This document shows, piece after piece, positions 51,013 to 60,830 of a stretch of 64,000 nucleotides of DNA. Positions within the stretch are counted from its first letter, which is position 1. Each line of letters starts with the position of its first letter. A program made the position numbers and the translations under genes. The stretch is from positions 868,001 to 932,000 of the forward strand of contig OZ245336.1 of NCBI GenBank assembly GCA_965226095.1, written 5' to 3'. The notes beneath the pieces were generated by a model that was not told the DNA's origin, did no database searches, and saw nothing but the letters and a program-made list of their open reading frames with translations. This DNA is from JANQSP01 sp965226095 (GTDB lineage: Bacteria > Bdellovibrionota > Bdellovibrionia > Bdellovibrionales > UBA1609).

Positions 51013-51831
51013 TCAATCCCAGTCAGGTGCCCATTCCGGATCGACGAGCCTTCTATTTTGTGAAAGACTTCCCAAGATTAAGCGATCGGGCTCTTTCAAT
51101 TGAAAATCAAAAATATCAAAGTTGGATCGAATATGTTTTTCTTTGCCGGATTTTGGAATGGCAACCACATTATCTTGTTCTATGAGCCATCGAAGTGTGA
51201 TTTGACCGGCCGTTTTGGAATATTTTTGGGCCATTTGTTGAATGGCTTTATTTTTGAATACCTGATTGCGGGCTAATGGAGAATAGGCTGTCAAAAACAT
51301 ATTGTGTTTTTTTATAGCTTTTAGTACGGCTCTTTGTTCTAAAAAAGGATGGTATTCCACTTGGTTACAGAGTACATCCGGAAAGATTTTTTTTGCTGTG
51401 TTGACCAATTCAACTGGAAAATTACTGACTCCAATAAATTTGGTTTTTTTGGATTGAACTAATTTTTGCAGGGCTTTTAATGTTTCCTCTAAAGGCACTC
51501 GAACGACCGGCCAGTGAATCAATAGTAAATCCACATAGTCTGTTTTGAGTTTTTTTAAACTTTGTTCTGTAGAGCTGATGGTTTTTTTTGCACTGAGGGA
51601 ATCCATCCATACTTTAGTGACTAAAAAAATATCTTTTCGGTTGATCTTGGAATTTTGTATCGCTGTACCTACTTCTGATTCATTGTCATAAATTTGAGCT
51701 GTATCAATGTGTCTATAGCCGATTTCCAAAGCAATTTCCGTAGCCCTAACACATTGTTTCCCCCTCAACATCCATGTACCAAAACCAAGTTTCGGGACCT
51801 TGGGCCTGTTTTTTATGTGCCAATAGAGCAT
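51013..51831 (-). CDS. Aldo/keto reductase
   Basis: 272 residues. AKR barrel with tetrad residues: Asp and Tyr in YRHIDTAQIYDNE, Lys in LVTKVW, His in LLIHWP; NADPH motif IPKSGKEKHI. Resembles 2,5-diketogluconate reductase-type enzymes with broad carbonyl substrates. Convergent with the ZIP gene, 2 nt apart. Confidence 0.9.
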   Translation of the reverse strand: MLYWHIKNRPKVPKLGFGTWMLRGKQCVRATEIALEIGYRHIDTAQIYDNESEVGTAIQNSKINRKDIFLVTKVWMDSLSAKKTISSTEQSLKKLKTDYVDLLLIHWPVVRVPLEETLKALQKLVQSKKTKFIGVSNFPVELVNTAKKIFPDVLCNQVEYHPFLEQRAVLKAIKKHNMFLTAYSPLARNQVFKNKAIQQMAQKYSKTAGQITLRWLIEQDNVVAIPKSGKEKHIRSNFDIFDFQLKEPDRLILGSLSQNRRLVDPEWAPDWD

Positions 51832-51945
51832 TTTTTCCCCTTATGTTTCAGCTTATAGAGTCATAAAATAAAATGTTTTACTCATCGTTAAAAGTTCCTT
51901 AATATATTAATTAGTTGGTAGTTTTGTCAACAGGGAGGTTGCATC

Positions 51946-52707
51946 TTGAACTACATAAAATTCTGCATCAGATCGGTGAGTCTGCTTATTTTAACTTTAT
52001 TTTTTATTTCCTGTGGAGATCAAGCTATTTTCCCATCCATTGAATTCGATTCCTGTTTTGCTGATTACACAGACAAACAGGAGTTAACTGAAAGAGTGGA
52101 TCAACTCAGTCAATCTATCATAGAAGAACAGCCAAACTACCCTATTATTGCTATAGTAGGCTGTATGAATTACCAGCTAGGCAAAAGAGAAGAGGCAGAA
52201 CAGTTTTTAAATCAAGTTTTTTATGATGCGAAGGATGTAAAAACAAAAGGTATGGCTGCTGCTGCCTTGGGTTTGATCTATTTAAAAGAAAGAAGACATT
52301 CAGAAATCAAACCTTACATAGAGGCCGCCAGTAAACACCACCTTGGTCGTTGGATGATTGTTCTCCATTATATTGATTATTATAGAGAAACAGACAACCT
52401 GGAACACTTACAAAACGCCATTCAATATATGGAAAGAAAGAACAAAAGTGAAGGGACCACTGATGCCAGCGAGCGATTTTTAGAACGAATCCAGGATGTA
52501 CACAAAATGGCTGAAAACTGTAGTTCATTGGATACCGATGCTTCCAATCCTTCTTGTCGTAAAGTGGATTTTCGAGAGGAAAAAATTTCTCTCTTTGCTC
52601 ATGTCAATGGTTTTTTAACTATGTTATTAAAGGAAGAGCCTTTTAATATAGATCAGCATGACAATGACAGTGACAGTAGTTCTGCTGCCTCATTGGCAAT
52701 GAATTAA
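51946..52707 (+). CDS. TPR-like lipoprotein
   Basis: 253 residues from a TTG start 8 nt after GGGAGG. Lipobox LFFISC. Helical repeats (QLGKREEAEQFLNQVFYD, AAALGLIYLKERR, YRETDNLEHLQNAIQYME) recall tetratricopeptide repeats. Ends with an Asp/Ser-rich tail. Likely an outer-membrane-anchored scaffold; role unknown. Confidence 0.6.
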   Translation: MNYIKFCIRSVSLLILTLFFISCGDQAIFPSIEFDSCFADYTDKQELTERVDQLSQSIIEEQPNYPIIAIVGCMNYQLGKREEAEQFLNQVFYDAKDVKTKGMAAAALGLIYLKERRHSEIKPYIEAASKHHLGRWMIVLHYIDYYRETDNLEHLQNAIQYMERKNKSEGTTDASERFLERIQDVHKMAENCSSLDTDASNPSCRKVDFREEKISLFAHVNGFLTMLLKEEPFNIDQHDNDSDSSSAASLAMN

Positions 52708-54077
52708 AATATTTTTCCTGGGTTTAAAATATTTTGAGGATCAAAAATCTTTTTAATAGATTTCATGTATTGAATCTCCTCTTCAGAGCAGGAATAATGT
52801 AGGTAAGGTTTTTTAAGCAGTCCGACTCCGTGCTCAGCAGAGATAGAGCCTTTGTACTTTTGTATAACAGAAAATAATAGTTTATTCACAGAAGAGCATT
52901 TTTCTATAAATACTTTTTGATCCATTTTTTCAGGTTTTAAAATATTAATGTGCAGATTGCCGTCTCCAATGTGACCAAACCATACTACTGTAAAATCAGG
53001 GTATTCTTTTTTCAAAACTTGATTCATTTCCAATAAAAATTTCGGTAAAGAAGAAATTTTTATGGATATATCATTTTTATAAGGGCTGTGTGAAGACAGG
53101 GATTCACTAATGTTTTCCCTAAAAGACCATAACTCGGAGGCTTGGCGGTTATTTTCACTGATGACACCATCAACGACATAATTGTTTTCAACTGCCGTTT
53201 CAAATAAAGTCAGCGCTTCTTCCTGTTGATCCTGTGGACATTCCAATAGTGCGTAGTAGTCTGCTTTTTCTTTTAAGGCGAAAGGGGTGGAGTGCATCTT
53301 TTGTACATATTCAGTGGCTATGTGAGTAAACATTTCAAAAGCAGTTAAGGAAATTTTATTTTTAAATAAGGTATATAAACCCATCAGTCCTTTTAAATCA
53401 GGTACAGCAAATAACAGGACACAAGAGGGTTGTGGTTTTTGTGTGAGTTGTAAAGTGATTTCTGTAATCAATCCCAAGGTGCCTTCAGAACCTATAAAGA
53501 GATCCATTAAATCATAGCCGGCTACATTTTTAATAAGTCCTCGTCCCAATTGCAGTGTTTTTCCTTCTCCAGTGATCACTTCCAGACCTAAAATCCATTT
53601 ACGTAAAATACCGTATTTAATAACATGTACACCACCGGCGTTAGTGGCCACATTTCCTCCTATTTGACTGGAGCCTTCAGAGGCAAAAGAGAGGGGAAAG
53701 TAAAGGGATTTTTCTTTGGCTAATTCCTGAACAGTTTGTGTAATTACCCCTGGTTGAAGTTTTAGACTTTGTTCAATTTCATTAAATTCTATGATTTGGT
53801 TCATGTGCTCAAAGGAGACAATAGCTTCCTGATTTTGAGCGGCGGCGGCACCACTTAAACCTGTGCGTCCTCCTGATGGCACCAGTGGAAAATGAAATTC
53901 TTTGGCCCAATTGACAATGTCTATCACATTTTGTCGAGTGCGTGGAAACAAAACAAATGAGGGTGAAGGAGGGTAGAGTCCCAGCCAATCCGTACCATAA
54001 GTACGTAGTGTTTCTTTTTCCTGACTGATTTGATTCGAGGGAAGAATCTTTTTGAGGGCTGTTATGTTTTCAGACAT
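52704..54077 (-). CDS. FAD-linked D-2-hydroxyacid oxidase/dehydrogenase (GlcD-like)
   Basis: 457 residues. N-terminal FAD-binding PCMH domain with VPSGGRTGLSGAAA and IGGNVATNAGG, C-terminal FAD-oxidase cap with WFGHIGDGNLHINIL and EHGVGLLKKPYL. Oxidises glycolate or D-lactate to the 2-oxoacid with FAD and passes electrons on. The partner subunits GlcE/GlcF are not next to it. Overlaps the lipoprotein gene end by 4 nt on the opposite strand. Confidence 0.9.
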   Translation of the reverse strand: MSENITALKKILPSNQISQEKETLRTYGTDWLGLYPPSPSFVLFPRTRQNVIDIVNWAKEFHFPLVPSGGRTGLSGAAAAQNQEAIVSFEHMNQIIEFNEIEQSLKLQPGVITQTVQELAKEKSLYFPLSFASEGSSQIGGNVATNAGGVHVIKYGILRKWILGLEVITGEGKTLQLGRGLIKNVAGYDLMDLFIGSEGTLGLITEITLQLTQKPQPSCVLLFAVPDLKGLMGLYTLFKNKISLTAFEMFTHIATEYVQKMHSTPFALKEKADYYALLECPQDQQEEALTLFETAVENNYVVDGVISENNRQASELWSFRENISESLSSHSPYKNDISIKISSLPKFLLEMNQVLKKEYPDFTVVWFGHIGDGNLHINILKPEKMDQKVFIEKCSSVNKLLFSVIQKYKGSISAEHGVGLLKKPYLHYSCSEEEIQYMKSIKKIFDPQNILNPGKIF

Positions 54078-54114
54078 TGTTTTGTTATCAGCACAACTGT
54101 TTATAAAGTCAAAG

Positions 54115-54867
54115 TTATTTTTTTATATTTGGTTGCGGCAGAGTGAAGGAGAAAAGAGCGCCGTCGCTTGGGTGATTCACTACTTTGATAGTACCTCCCT
54201 GTGATTCAACAATTTTTTTAACAATACTCAAACCTAAGCCACTGTTTTTATAGGGGAGATGTGTTTGTCTTGGCCTTTTGTAAAAAGGTATAAATATTTT
54301 ATCTATTTCTGATTCCTTAATGCCCGACCCTTGATCTTTTACGCTCACTATTAAATTTTTATTTATATCCGATTGTAATGAAATTTCTATCGTGCTGTTC
54401 TCGGGAGAGTGTTCTGTAGCATTTAAAATTAAATTGATTAAAGCTTGTTTGAATAATACAGGATCTGTATAAATTTTTATTGTTTTGTTGTCTGTTTGTA
54501 TTTTTAGAGTGTTTTTTTTGCAGAGTGTGGACACTCTTTTTTGAACAGACTCTATGAGTTCGCTCCATGGGCACCAGTTTTGCTTCAAAGTGATTGTGTT
54601 TTCATCAATTTGTCGCAAATCCACCATATCAGAGATCAGTTGAATCATGGCTTCTACTTCTGCATCCATAATGTTTATGAATTGATCGAGTTTGTTGTCT
54701 ATATTTTCAGGATTTATAGATTTATTTTGTAATGTTTGCTGTATGAACTCTATGTTCAGTCGCAGAGTGCTGAGTGGAGTTTTAAGCTCGTGGCTTAAAA
54801 AATCCAGCAGGTTCATATTAAATAAATTGTCGGGTTGATTAGTTTTTTTTTTGGCAAGTTTGCTCAT
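54115..54867 (-). CDS. Soluble histidine kinase
   Basis: 250 residues with no sensor or membrane segment. H-box SHELKTPLSTLRL (about 26), N-box LINLILNATEHSP, G1 VKDQGSGIKESEI, F-box IPFYKR, G2 GLGLSIVKKIV. Complete catalytic core of the HisKA/HATPase type. It overlaps the glutaredoxin gene by one base. No response regulator gene is adjacent, so the cognate partner is elsewhere. Confidence 0.85.
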   Translation of the reverse strand: MSKLAKKKTNQPDNLFNMNLLDFLSHELKTPLSTLRLNIEFIQQTLQNKSINPENIDNKLDQFINIMDAEVEAMIQLISDMVDLRQIDENTITLKQNWCPWSELIESVQKRVSTLCKKNTLKIQTDNKTIKIYTDPVLFKQALINLILNATEHSPENSTIEISLQSDINKNLIVSVKDQGSGIKESEIDKIFIPFYKRPRQTHLPYKNSGLGLSIVKKIVESQGGTIKVVNHPSDGALFSFTLPQPNIKK

Positions 54868-55190
54868 CAGGAGGCTTTGGGTTTAAACTCTGCCAGTAAC
54901 TTTTCCAACTCTCCGGATTCAAATTGTTCCTGGATAATGTCACAACCACCTAGGAATTCGCTTTTCACATAGAGTTGTGGAATGGTGGGCCACTGGGCAT
55001 ATTCTTTGATACCGGATCGCATATTTTCGTCACTGAGTACATCAAATGAATGAAAGGGTATTTGTAAAGAATTTAAAATCTGAATGACTCTGGCGGAAAA
55101 ACCGCACTGTGGTTGGTCAGGATTGCCTTTCATAAATAACATGACCGAATGTTCTTTTAAAAGGGATTGAATTTGTTCTTTTGCGTTCAT
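54867..55190 (-). CDS. grxD: Monothiol glutaredoxin, Grx4 family
   Basis: 107 residues. Active site QCGFS (single Cys), LFMKGNPDQP and the GGCDIIQEQFESGEL glutathione-binding segment are those of Grx4. It binds and transfers [2Fe-2S] clusters. Length is normal. Ribosome site AGGAG ahead. Coupled to the kinase gene. Confidence 0.9.
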   Translation of the reverse strand: MNAKEQIQSLLKEHSVMLFMKGNPDQPQCGFSARVIQILNSLQIPFHSFDVLSDENMRSGIKEYAQWPTIPQLYVKSEFLGGCDIIQEQFESGELEKLLAEFKPKAS

Positions 55191-55208
55191 AAAATACTCC
55201 TGAAAATT

Positions 55209-55766
55209 TTAATAAGATGTTAATTTTAATTCATCTAAGTGAGAGAGTTGTTCTCGTAATTGTTCTTTCAACTCCCTGGGTAGTGAGTTACCTCTTAGTC
55301 TCAGTGTTTTTAAGGCAGGTAAACTGGTAAATGTATGGACAGCCAGGTCAGTGATTGGATTATAATCCAAATCCACAATTTCCAAGGCGTTAAGGCCGTA
55401 AAATATATCAGCTGGCAGAGAGGTGAGATTATTGTTGTACAGATATAAGCGTTTTAAATCAATTAAGCCAGCAAGATCATTTGGTTGAAGGTGTGTTATA
55501 TCTGTGTCAGGCAGATCTAATATTGTGATACCAAATAAATCGGAAATGTCTATAGAAGAGCAGTTGGATACTGACAGTTGTTCCATTATGGCTTCCTGTA
55601 CGGCTTCGTTTCTGGAGCAAAATGGTGTGGCAGGTGCAGGTGTTCTATCGCCTGTCTCTCTGTCAACTTGTTCTGGCGGTCTTCTGTAGGGTTCTCTAGA
55701 TGGTCTACAACTGAGCAGGGAACAAAGAGTTATTGAAAATATAATCCACAAGATGCTTTTATACAT
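55209..55766 (-). CDS. Leucine-rich-repeat lipoprotein
   Basis: 185 residues. Lipobox ITLCSLLSC, Pro/Arg-rich linker, then about four leucine-rich repeats (DLPDTDITHLQPNDLAGLI; LKRLYLYNNNLTSLPADIF; LKTLRLRGNSLPREL). Likely outer-membrane surface protein for protein-protein contact. Small for the family. Confidence 0.75.
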   Translation of the reverse strand: MYKSILWIIFSITLCSLLSCRPSREPYRRPPEQVDRETGDRTPAPATPFCSRNEAVQEAIMEQLSVSNCSSIDISDLFGITILDLPDTDITHLQPNDLAGLIDLKRLYLYNNNLTSLPADIFYGLNALEIVDLDYNPITDLAVHTFTSLPALKTLRLRGNSLPRELKEQLREQLSHLDELKLTSY

Positions 55767-55798
55767 AGTATTTAGTATTTATTGATTTTTTTAAATTG

Positions 55799-56494
55799 TC
55801 AATTTGTTCTTTTGCGATAAATTTTGTTTTTTGTGTTTCCATAAGATCGAAGTTTAGGATGATTTTGCAGGTCTCTTTGAGCTTGTTTGTGATGGATCTG
55901 AAAATTCAGTTCTCTTAAGTATTCTTTTACCGTTAATGTTTTTTTTGTTTTGAGCAGTTCATTTAAAATAACTCTTCTTTGTTTTACAGGGATGAGAGTT
56001 CTATGTGTAGGCTCAACTTTGTTAATTAAAAGTTCTTTTCCCAAGTAGCCATATTGTTTATATATTTTTGTACTATAAAAAGCTTCTTCGTACAAAAAAC
56101 TGGAACCAATTTTATAAAGATTTATAAAAAATAATTCGTTTTTAGCTGGTGGTACAGAATCCATTACACAGTCAGACCATTTTTTAAAAAAACTAAATTC
56201 TTTCCAGTTTTTTTCTTTCTGTTGATAATATATGGGTATATGATTTAATAACACTCCCAAGGCGGGGGGCCATATTTGTGAACGAATGGCACAGTTTAGT
56301 TTTATAGGATGGTATTGTTTCCAGCACCAAGCCAGGTGTTGAACTACAATTTCTCCGAGTCGAGGATCCAGTCGACTCCATTGGCTATATAAGGCCAGTT
56401 GTTTTTCCAGAATTTTTTCTTTTTTAATGTTTTGTAGGATAGAATAAGCTGTAGCTAATTGTCTAGTGGAAGGGATTTTTTTAAGCCCTTTCAT
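55799..56494 (-). CDS. Uncharacterised partner of the nucleotidyltransferase
   Basis: 231 residues with no known motif; basic, helical (STRQLATAYSILQNIKKEK; AWCWKQYHPIKLN) and a basic C-terminus. Its ATG overlaps the stop of the upstream nucleotidyltransferase gene by 4 nt. It may be the antitoxin or substrate partner; this is inference from coupling only. Confidence 0.45.
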   Translation of the reverse strand: MKGLKKIPSTRQLATAYSILQNIKKEKILEKQLALYSQWSRLDPRLGEIVVQHLAWCWKQYHPIKLNCAIRSQIWPPALGVLLNHIPIYYQQKEKNWKEFSFFKKWSDCVMDSVPPAKNELFFINLYKIGSSFLYEEAFYSTKIYKQYGYLGKELLINKVEPTHRTLIPVKQRRVILNELLKTKKTLTVKEYLRELNFQIHHKQAQRDLQNHPKLRSYGNTKNKIYRKRTN

Positions 56495-57024
56495 GTTAGC
56501 TCCTCATCCAATAAATCCTCCAGAAATTCGATAGGTTTTGTATCAGGGAGTAATTTTTTTTTCAGTAATTGCTCAAGATGTTTCATGACAAAATGATGAT
56601 TGGCTTTTTTACGAATCAATATGCGTGCATGCCCTTTATCTTTTGGTCTGTGTGCACAGCATTTGAGAATTAATAGATCCTCTTTTCCTAAGGCATAGGC
56701 AGTGATTTTCTTTCCCTTGAAAAGAAGTTGTAGTCGCTTGGAAAAATCTGACGGCAAATTATGTGTAAAGCTGGAAAACCAGCTATTGAGCCAATCAGCT
56801 GGTAAATTGAGTTCTTTAGCTACTTGTAGGACTGATTTTTTGATTTTATCTAGTGTAATATGTTTCAAAATAGCATCCACATCCCATGTGTGTAGAGGGC
56901 TGTCGTAGGCACAGAGCATAGCAACACCTCCTCCAATAATCATTTCAAATGAGTGTGGAGCAAGTTCATCCAATCTTTTTAAGGCTTTAAATACTCTGTT
57001 TTTACTTAGATTTTTCATAATCAA
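56491..57024 (-). CDS. DUF6036-like nucleotidyltransferase
   Basis: 177 residues (start MIMKNLSKN). MIIGGGVAMLCAYDSPLHT then WDVDAIL gives the GG and T-x-D-x-D pattern of the AbiEii/DUF6036 nucleotidyltransferase fold; KEDLLILKCCAHRPKDKG is the later conserved segment. With the coupled partner gene it resembles a toxin-antitoxin pair located in the backbone. Confidence 0.65.
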   Translation of the reverse strand: MIMKNLSKNRVFKALKRLDELAPHSFEMIIGGGVAMLCAYDSPLHTWDVDAILKHITLDKIKKSVLQVAKELNLPADWLNSWFSSFTHNLPSDFSKRLQLLFKGKKITAYALGKEDLLILKCCAHRPKDKGHARILIRKKANHHFVMKHLEQLLKKKLLPDTKPIEFLEDLLDEELT

Positions 57025-57309
57025 AGGCTATATTACGACATTTTTAATAATGTCGCAATCATTTTCTTTTATTATTTTTTTACAATGTATTCAAATAGAC
57101 AAGAATGACGAAACTATGTAAAAGATAATTAAATAAAGGCGAATTTAATGTATCTGAGCTGAATCAGTATAATATACTTTCCCAGCAACGTCAGGCTCTT
57201 GAAAAAGCGCTCTAAATTGACATTGATGGAAATGGTGAAATTTATTTCTAGATAATTTTTTTTAAAAAGTTTTGACAAAGTTTTTCGCGCGAGGCATAAG
57301 TTTGAACTT
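57025..57309. other. Intergenic, with possible EF-hand remnant
   Basis: A short frame around 57150-57252 reads VSELNQYNILSQQRQALEKAL, stop, then IDIDGNGEIYF, the latter a calcium-loop pattern. This may be the end of a decayed EF-hand gene. Nothing else is seen. Confidence 0.2.
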
Positions 57310-57624
57310 ATGAAAGATTTTTTTATAGCTGTTGATGAGACTTTTATTAAAAAAGAACGCGAAAAAGCCAGAGAGTTAAAAAAAACCAAATGGTGGCAAA
57401 ATAAATTACAAATTGGTAAATGTTATTATTGTGAAAAACAATTTTCCAAGGCTGAATTAACAATGGATCATGTGGTTCCATTGATCAGAGGAGGCAAAAG
57501 CATTAAGAATAACTTGGTTCCAGCCTGTAAAAAGTGTAATTTTGATAAAAAACACAAGACCTTAGTTGAGATTCGTTTAAAAAATATAAAAGAAACACCG
57601 ACAAATAAATCTGAGAAGGCATAA
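57310..57624 (+). CDS. HNH endonuclease
   Basis: 104 residues. CYYCEKQF, DHVVPLIRGGKSIKNN and CKKCNFDK form an HNH domain with four zinc cysteines. Single-domain HNH of this size are common in genomes; substrate and role unknown. It starts upstream of topoisomerase VI genes, with 175 nt between. Confidence 0.8.
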   Translation: MKDFFIAVDETFIKKEREKARELKKTKWWQNKLQIGKCYYCEKQFSKAELTMDHVVPLIRGGKSIKNNLVPACKKCNFDKKHKTLVEIRLKNIKETPTNKSEKA

Positions 57625-57799
57625 TACAAAACGAAAAAACGGGTAAGGAAGTATTTTCTGTTTTTTATGATAACTGGATTCCTGCTTTTGGTGGACGGAA
57701 AGCTCTTAGAGAGATTTCAGTTATACAGGTATGATGGGTAAGTATGAGTACAGCATATAAATGTAAGGTGAAAAACTTAAAATAAAGGTAATTAAATAA
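57625..57799. other. Short gap before the topoisomerase VI pair
   Basis: Contains a degenerate copy of the dispersed repeat (AACTGGATTCCTGCTTTTGG at 57665-57684) seen also at 3576 and 39980. No gene seen. Confidence 0.4.
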
Positions 57800-59545
57800 A
57801 TGTCTAATATCACCACAAGCAGTACGGCAGAATATTTTGCAAAAAATCTTCAGCAGGTTGGATTTTCTTCTCCTGTCAAGGCTGTCTTGACGACGCTTAA
57901 GGAAGCTGTGGACAATGCTTTGGATGCTTGTGAAGAAGCTCATATTGCTCCAGTCATTGAAGTGCAAATTAAAAGACTTGGTAAATCCATAGGCCGTGGG
58001 AATGTGGAAACAGTAGAAATTGTTGTGGAAGATAACGGGCCGGGATTAAATCCAGAGGATCTCCCTAAGGTATTTGGAGAATATCTGGCCTCTTCCAAAT
58101 TTGGCAGAGGTCGTTGTTCCCGAGGGCAACAGGGAATTGGTATTTCCGCCGCTACGACTTGGGCGCAACTCACCAATGCTTCAGGGGTGGAGGTGATCAG
58201 CAAAACAAAAAGTATGTCTAGTGCCGTTCAAATGAAAATTGATGTGGATATCAAAAAAAATAAAGGTATCATTAAAGAAAAGAAAAAAATCAATTGGGAT
58301 AAGCCTAGAGGATTAAAAACCAGATTTCGTATTGACGGAAAAGTTCAACTCAATGGAGATGGAGGATTGATTACTTACCTGGAGAGTATTACTTTAGTGA
58401 ATCCTCATTTAACACTTCGCTATAAATTAATAGATCAGGAATGGAAAGAAATAGAGAAAGTCAGCAATGATGTGCCAAAAATACCTCCGCCGGCTATGCC
58501 TCATCCCCATACTATGAAACTTGGAGAATTTATTTCACATGCGCATTTGTTTCCTCAACATACTTTGGAATCTTTGCTTAAGAAAACTTTTTCAAAAGTC
58601 ACTACAAATTCCATTAAGAATTTTATATCTAGTGGTTTACCTAAACCTTTATTAAAGAAAACCATTAAATCTTTTTCAGAAATGGAATACAAAAAAGTGT
58701 TTCAGGTGATTCAAAAAACAGAAATGGCTAATCCTTCTACAAAATCTGTTTTAACAGTAGGAGAGGTGGCTTTATCCAAATCTATTCAAAGAATGGGGGA
58801 AGTGGACTTTTTTAGTGTGATCACCCGAAAAGCTAAAATTTGTGATCACAAACCGGTGGTGGTGGAAACAGCTATTGCCCGTTTGTTGAATAAAGTAGAA
58901 AACACAGAAGAATCCAGTATCCGCTTGATGAGATTTGCCAATAGAGTTCCGCTTCAGTTTGACAAATCAGCTTGTGCTATCACCAAAGCTGTAGAGTCGG
59001 TGAATTGGAGAGCTTATGGTTTGGCTCAGCAAAAAAACAATTTGCCTTTAGGGCCTTATGTGTTTGCTGTATCAGTAACCTCACCTTTTATTAAGTTTAA
59101 AAATGCTTCAAAAGAAACCATTGATGCCAGTGAGGAGTTGGTGGAGGAAATTCGTCGCAGTCTCCAACAGACAGGACAAAAAATGGCTCGCCATATTAAA
59201 AGAGAAAAAAGAGCGGATGAGTTGGAGAGAAAGACACAATATATTAGGCAGTTTGTGCCCATTTTGGTTAAGAAACTGGGTGATATCACCAAGGCGGATA
59301 AAAAAAGAATAGAGAAAGCCACTAAGGGGATTATGAAAATTTTGGGTCAGGATACGGCAGAGGCCCAACAAGCACTACAAACCGCAGAGCAGAGGTTGGA
59401 AGTTCTCAAAGAAAATACCAAACAGAATGGTGTATTAAAAGAGGTTTTATCTGAGGATAAACCAGTTGTGGAAACAGTGGAGACCAAGGTAGAGCAGAAC
59501 ATAGAAACAAAGAAAAAACAAAAGAGAAAAAAGAAGAAAGTTTAG
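57800..59545 (+). CDS. top6B: DNA topoisomerase VI subunit B
   Basis: 581 residues. GHKL ATPase: N-box EAVDNALDACEEA, G1 VEDNGPGLN, then LASSKFGRG and SRGQQGIGIS typical of Top6B; transducer domain in the middle; a Lys-rich C-terminal tail. ATP binding closes the gate for double-strand passage. Length is slightly above archaeal forms (about 530). Followed 12 nt later by subunit A. Topo VI is uncommon in bacteria. Confidence 0.95.
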   Translation: MSNITTSSTAEYFAKNLQQVGFSSPVKAVLTTLKEAVDNALDACEEAHIAPVIEVQIKRLGKSIGRGNVETVEIVVEDNGPGLNPEDLPKVFGEYLASSKFGRGRCSRGQQGIGISAATTWAQLTNASGVEVISKTKSMSSAVQMKIDVDIKKNKGIIKEKKKINWDKPRGLKTRFRIDGKVQLNGDGGLITYLESITLVNPHLTLRYKLIDQEWKEIEKVSNDVPKIPPPAMPHPHTMKLGEFISHAHLFPQHTLESLLKKTFSKVTTNSIKNFISSGLPKPLLKKTIKSFSEMEYKKVFQVIQKTEMANPSTKSVLTVGEVALSKSIQRMGEVDFFSVITRKAKICDHKPVVVETAIARLLNKVENTEESSIRLMRFANRVPLQFDKSACAITKAVESVNWRAYGLAQQKNNLPLGPYVFAVSVTSPFIKFKNASKETIDASEELVEEIRRSLQQTGQKMARHIKREKRADELERKTQYIRQFVPILVKKLGDITKADKKRIEKATKGIMKILGQDTAEAQQALQTAEQRLEVLKENTKQNGVLKEVLSEDKPVVETVETKVEQNIETKKKQKRKKKKV

Positions 59546-59557
59546 GAGATTATAAAA

Positions 59558-60727
59558 ATGGCCAAAGAAAAAATGATACAGATTAGAAAATTGGATAAGG
59601 ATGTGTCCAAGTCTGCCAAGCAGGTTTGTGAAAAAATGCTAAAAGATTTGGAAAAAGCGCGAAGGCCGGTGTTGTCTGCTATCAAGTGTTCTCTGGATAA
59701 CAGCGCCTATGATTCCAAAAAAGGTTACCTGACTCCCAAGGGGAAAATGGTCAAATCAGAACTTAATGTGTCTTCTGTGCAAAAAATATCCCGATCCATT
59801 TTTTTATTAGAGATTTTATTAAATAATTTAAAGATCGGATTGGTGAACACCAAAAGGGAGCTTTACTATATTTGTAAAGGTCTCATTAGGTCTGACAAAC
59901 TTTATAAGCCTTTGGATTTTGACAACCAAAATGAGAGCGATTCCATTATTGATTTCATTGGTGATATGCTGGAAGTGTATAGAGAGGAAATGAATTGTTT
60001 TGCCAACGATAGAGGAGGGCAAACTTATTCCAAGCACCTGGTGGTGACAGAAACTCTGCCGGATAAAACCAAAGCGGTTGTGGACTTAAGTGCTTTAGGA
60101 ACAACTCCTTTTCAACCAAAAAATAAACCACAACAGTTTCAGTTAAAGAAAAAAGGTAAATTGGATTTTTGTCTAGTAGTGGAATCAGAGGGTACAGCTA
60201 ATACTTTAGTGGCTAATGGTATGACCAAAAGGCATAACTGCATTATAATGGGTGCTCAAGGTGTGCCTAGCAATGCCGTTCGTGGATGGTGTAAGACCAT
60301 TCAAAATCAGCTCAAGGTGCCTATCTTTTTTTATGGTGATTTGGATGCTTATACTCTACAGAATATTTACAGAACTTTAAAAGCCGGTTCAGCTGCCAGT
60401 CTTATTCGAAATGCGGATTTCAGCGCGCCGGAAGTACACTTTTTAGGGTTATTACCGGAGGATGTGGAGAAGTACGATCTACATTGTTATGAAGTATCCA
60501 CTAAAGATGCGGTGGAAATGCGTTCGATCAAAAAAGCCAAAGATGTTTTAAAAAATGATCCCTTTTTTCAAGATAAGAAAAATAAAAAATTGGCTGATAT
60601 TTTGAAATGGCTGATTAAAGAAAAAAAGAGATGCGAACAACAATCCGTATTTTCTATGAATCCTAAAAACCCAAGGGTTCTGGAAGAATTTATTGTGAAC
60701 AAAATAAAAACTAAATCTTATTGCTGA
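59558..60727 (+). CDS. top6A: DNA topoisomerase VI subunit A (Spo11-like)
   Basis: 389 residues. 5Y-CAP domain with the catalytic Tyr in NTKRELYYICKG, and Toprim domain with LVVESEGTAN (Glu) and GDLDAYTLQNIYRTLKAGS (Asp-x-Asp). It cleaves both strands with 2-nt 5' overhangs. AGGAG is ahead of the ATG. Forms a heterotetramer with subunit B. Confidence 0.95.
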   Translation: MAKEKMIQIRKLDKDVSKSAKQVCEKMLKDLEKARRPVLSAIKCSLDNSAYDSKKGYLTPKGKMVKSELNVSSVQKISRSIFLLEILLNNLKIGLVNTKRELYYICKGLIRSDKLYKPLDFDNQNESDSIIDFIGDMLEVYREEMNCFANDRGGQTYSKHLVVTETLPDKTKAVVDLSALGTTPFQPKNKPQQFQLKKKGKLDFCLVVESEGTANTLVANGMTKRHNCIIMGAQGVPSNAVRGWCKTIQNQLKVPIFFYGDLDAYTLQNIYRTLKAGSAASLIRNADFSAPEVHFLGLLPEDVEKYDLHCYEVSTKDAVEMRSIKKAKDVLKNDPFFQDKKNKKLADILKWLIKEKKRCEQQSVFSMNPKNPRVLEEFIVNKIKTKSYC

Positions 60728-60830
60728 TTTTCAGATTTTTACTTATATTTGTCATTGAATAATCAAATAGCTTGCTTAATATTTATAGAATATCTATGCT
60801 AAATTGAAATTTAAAAAAAGGGGGTCGGAT

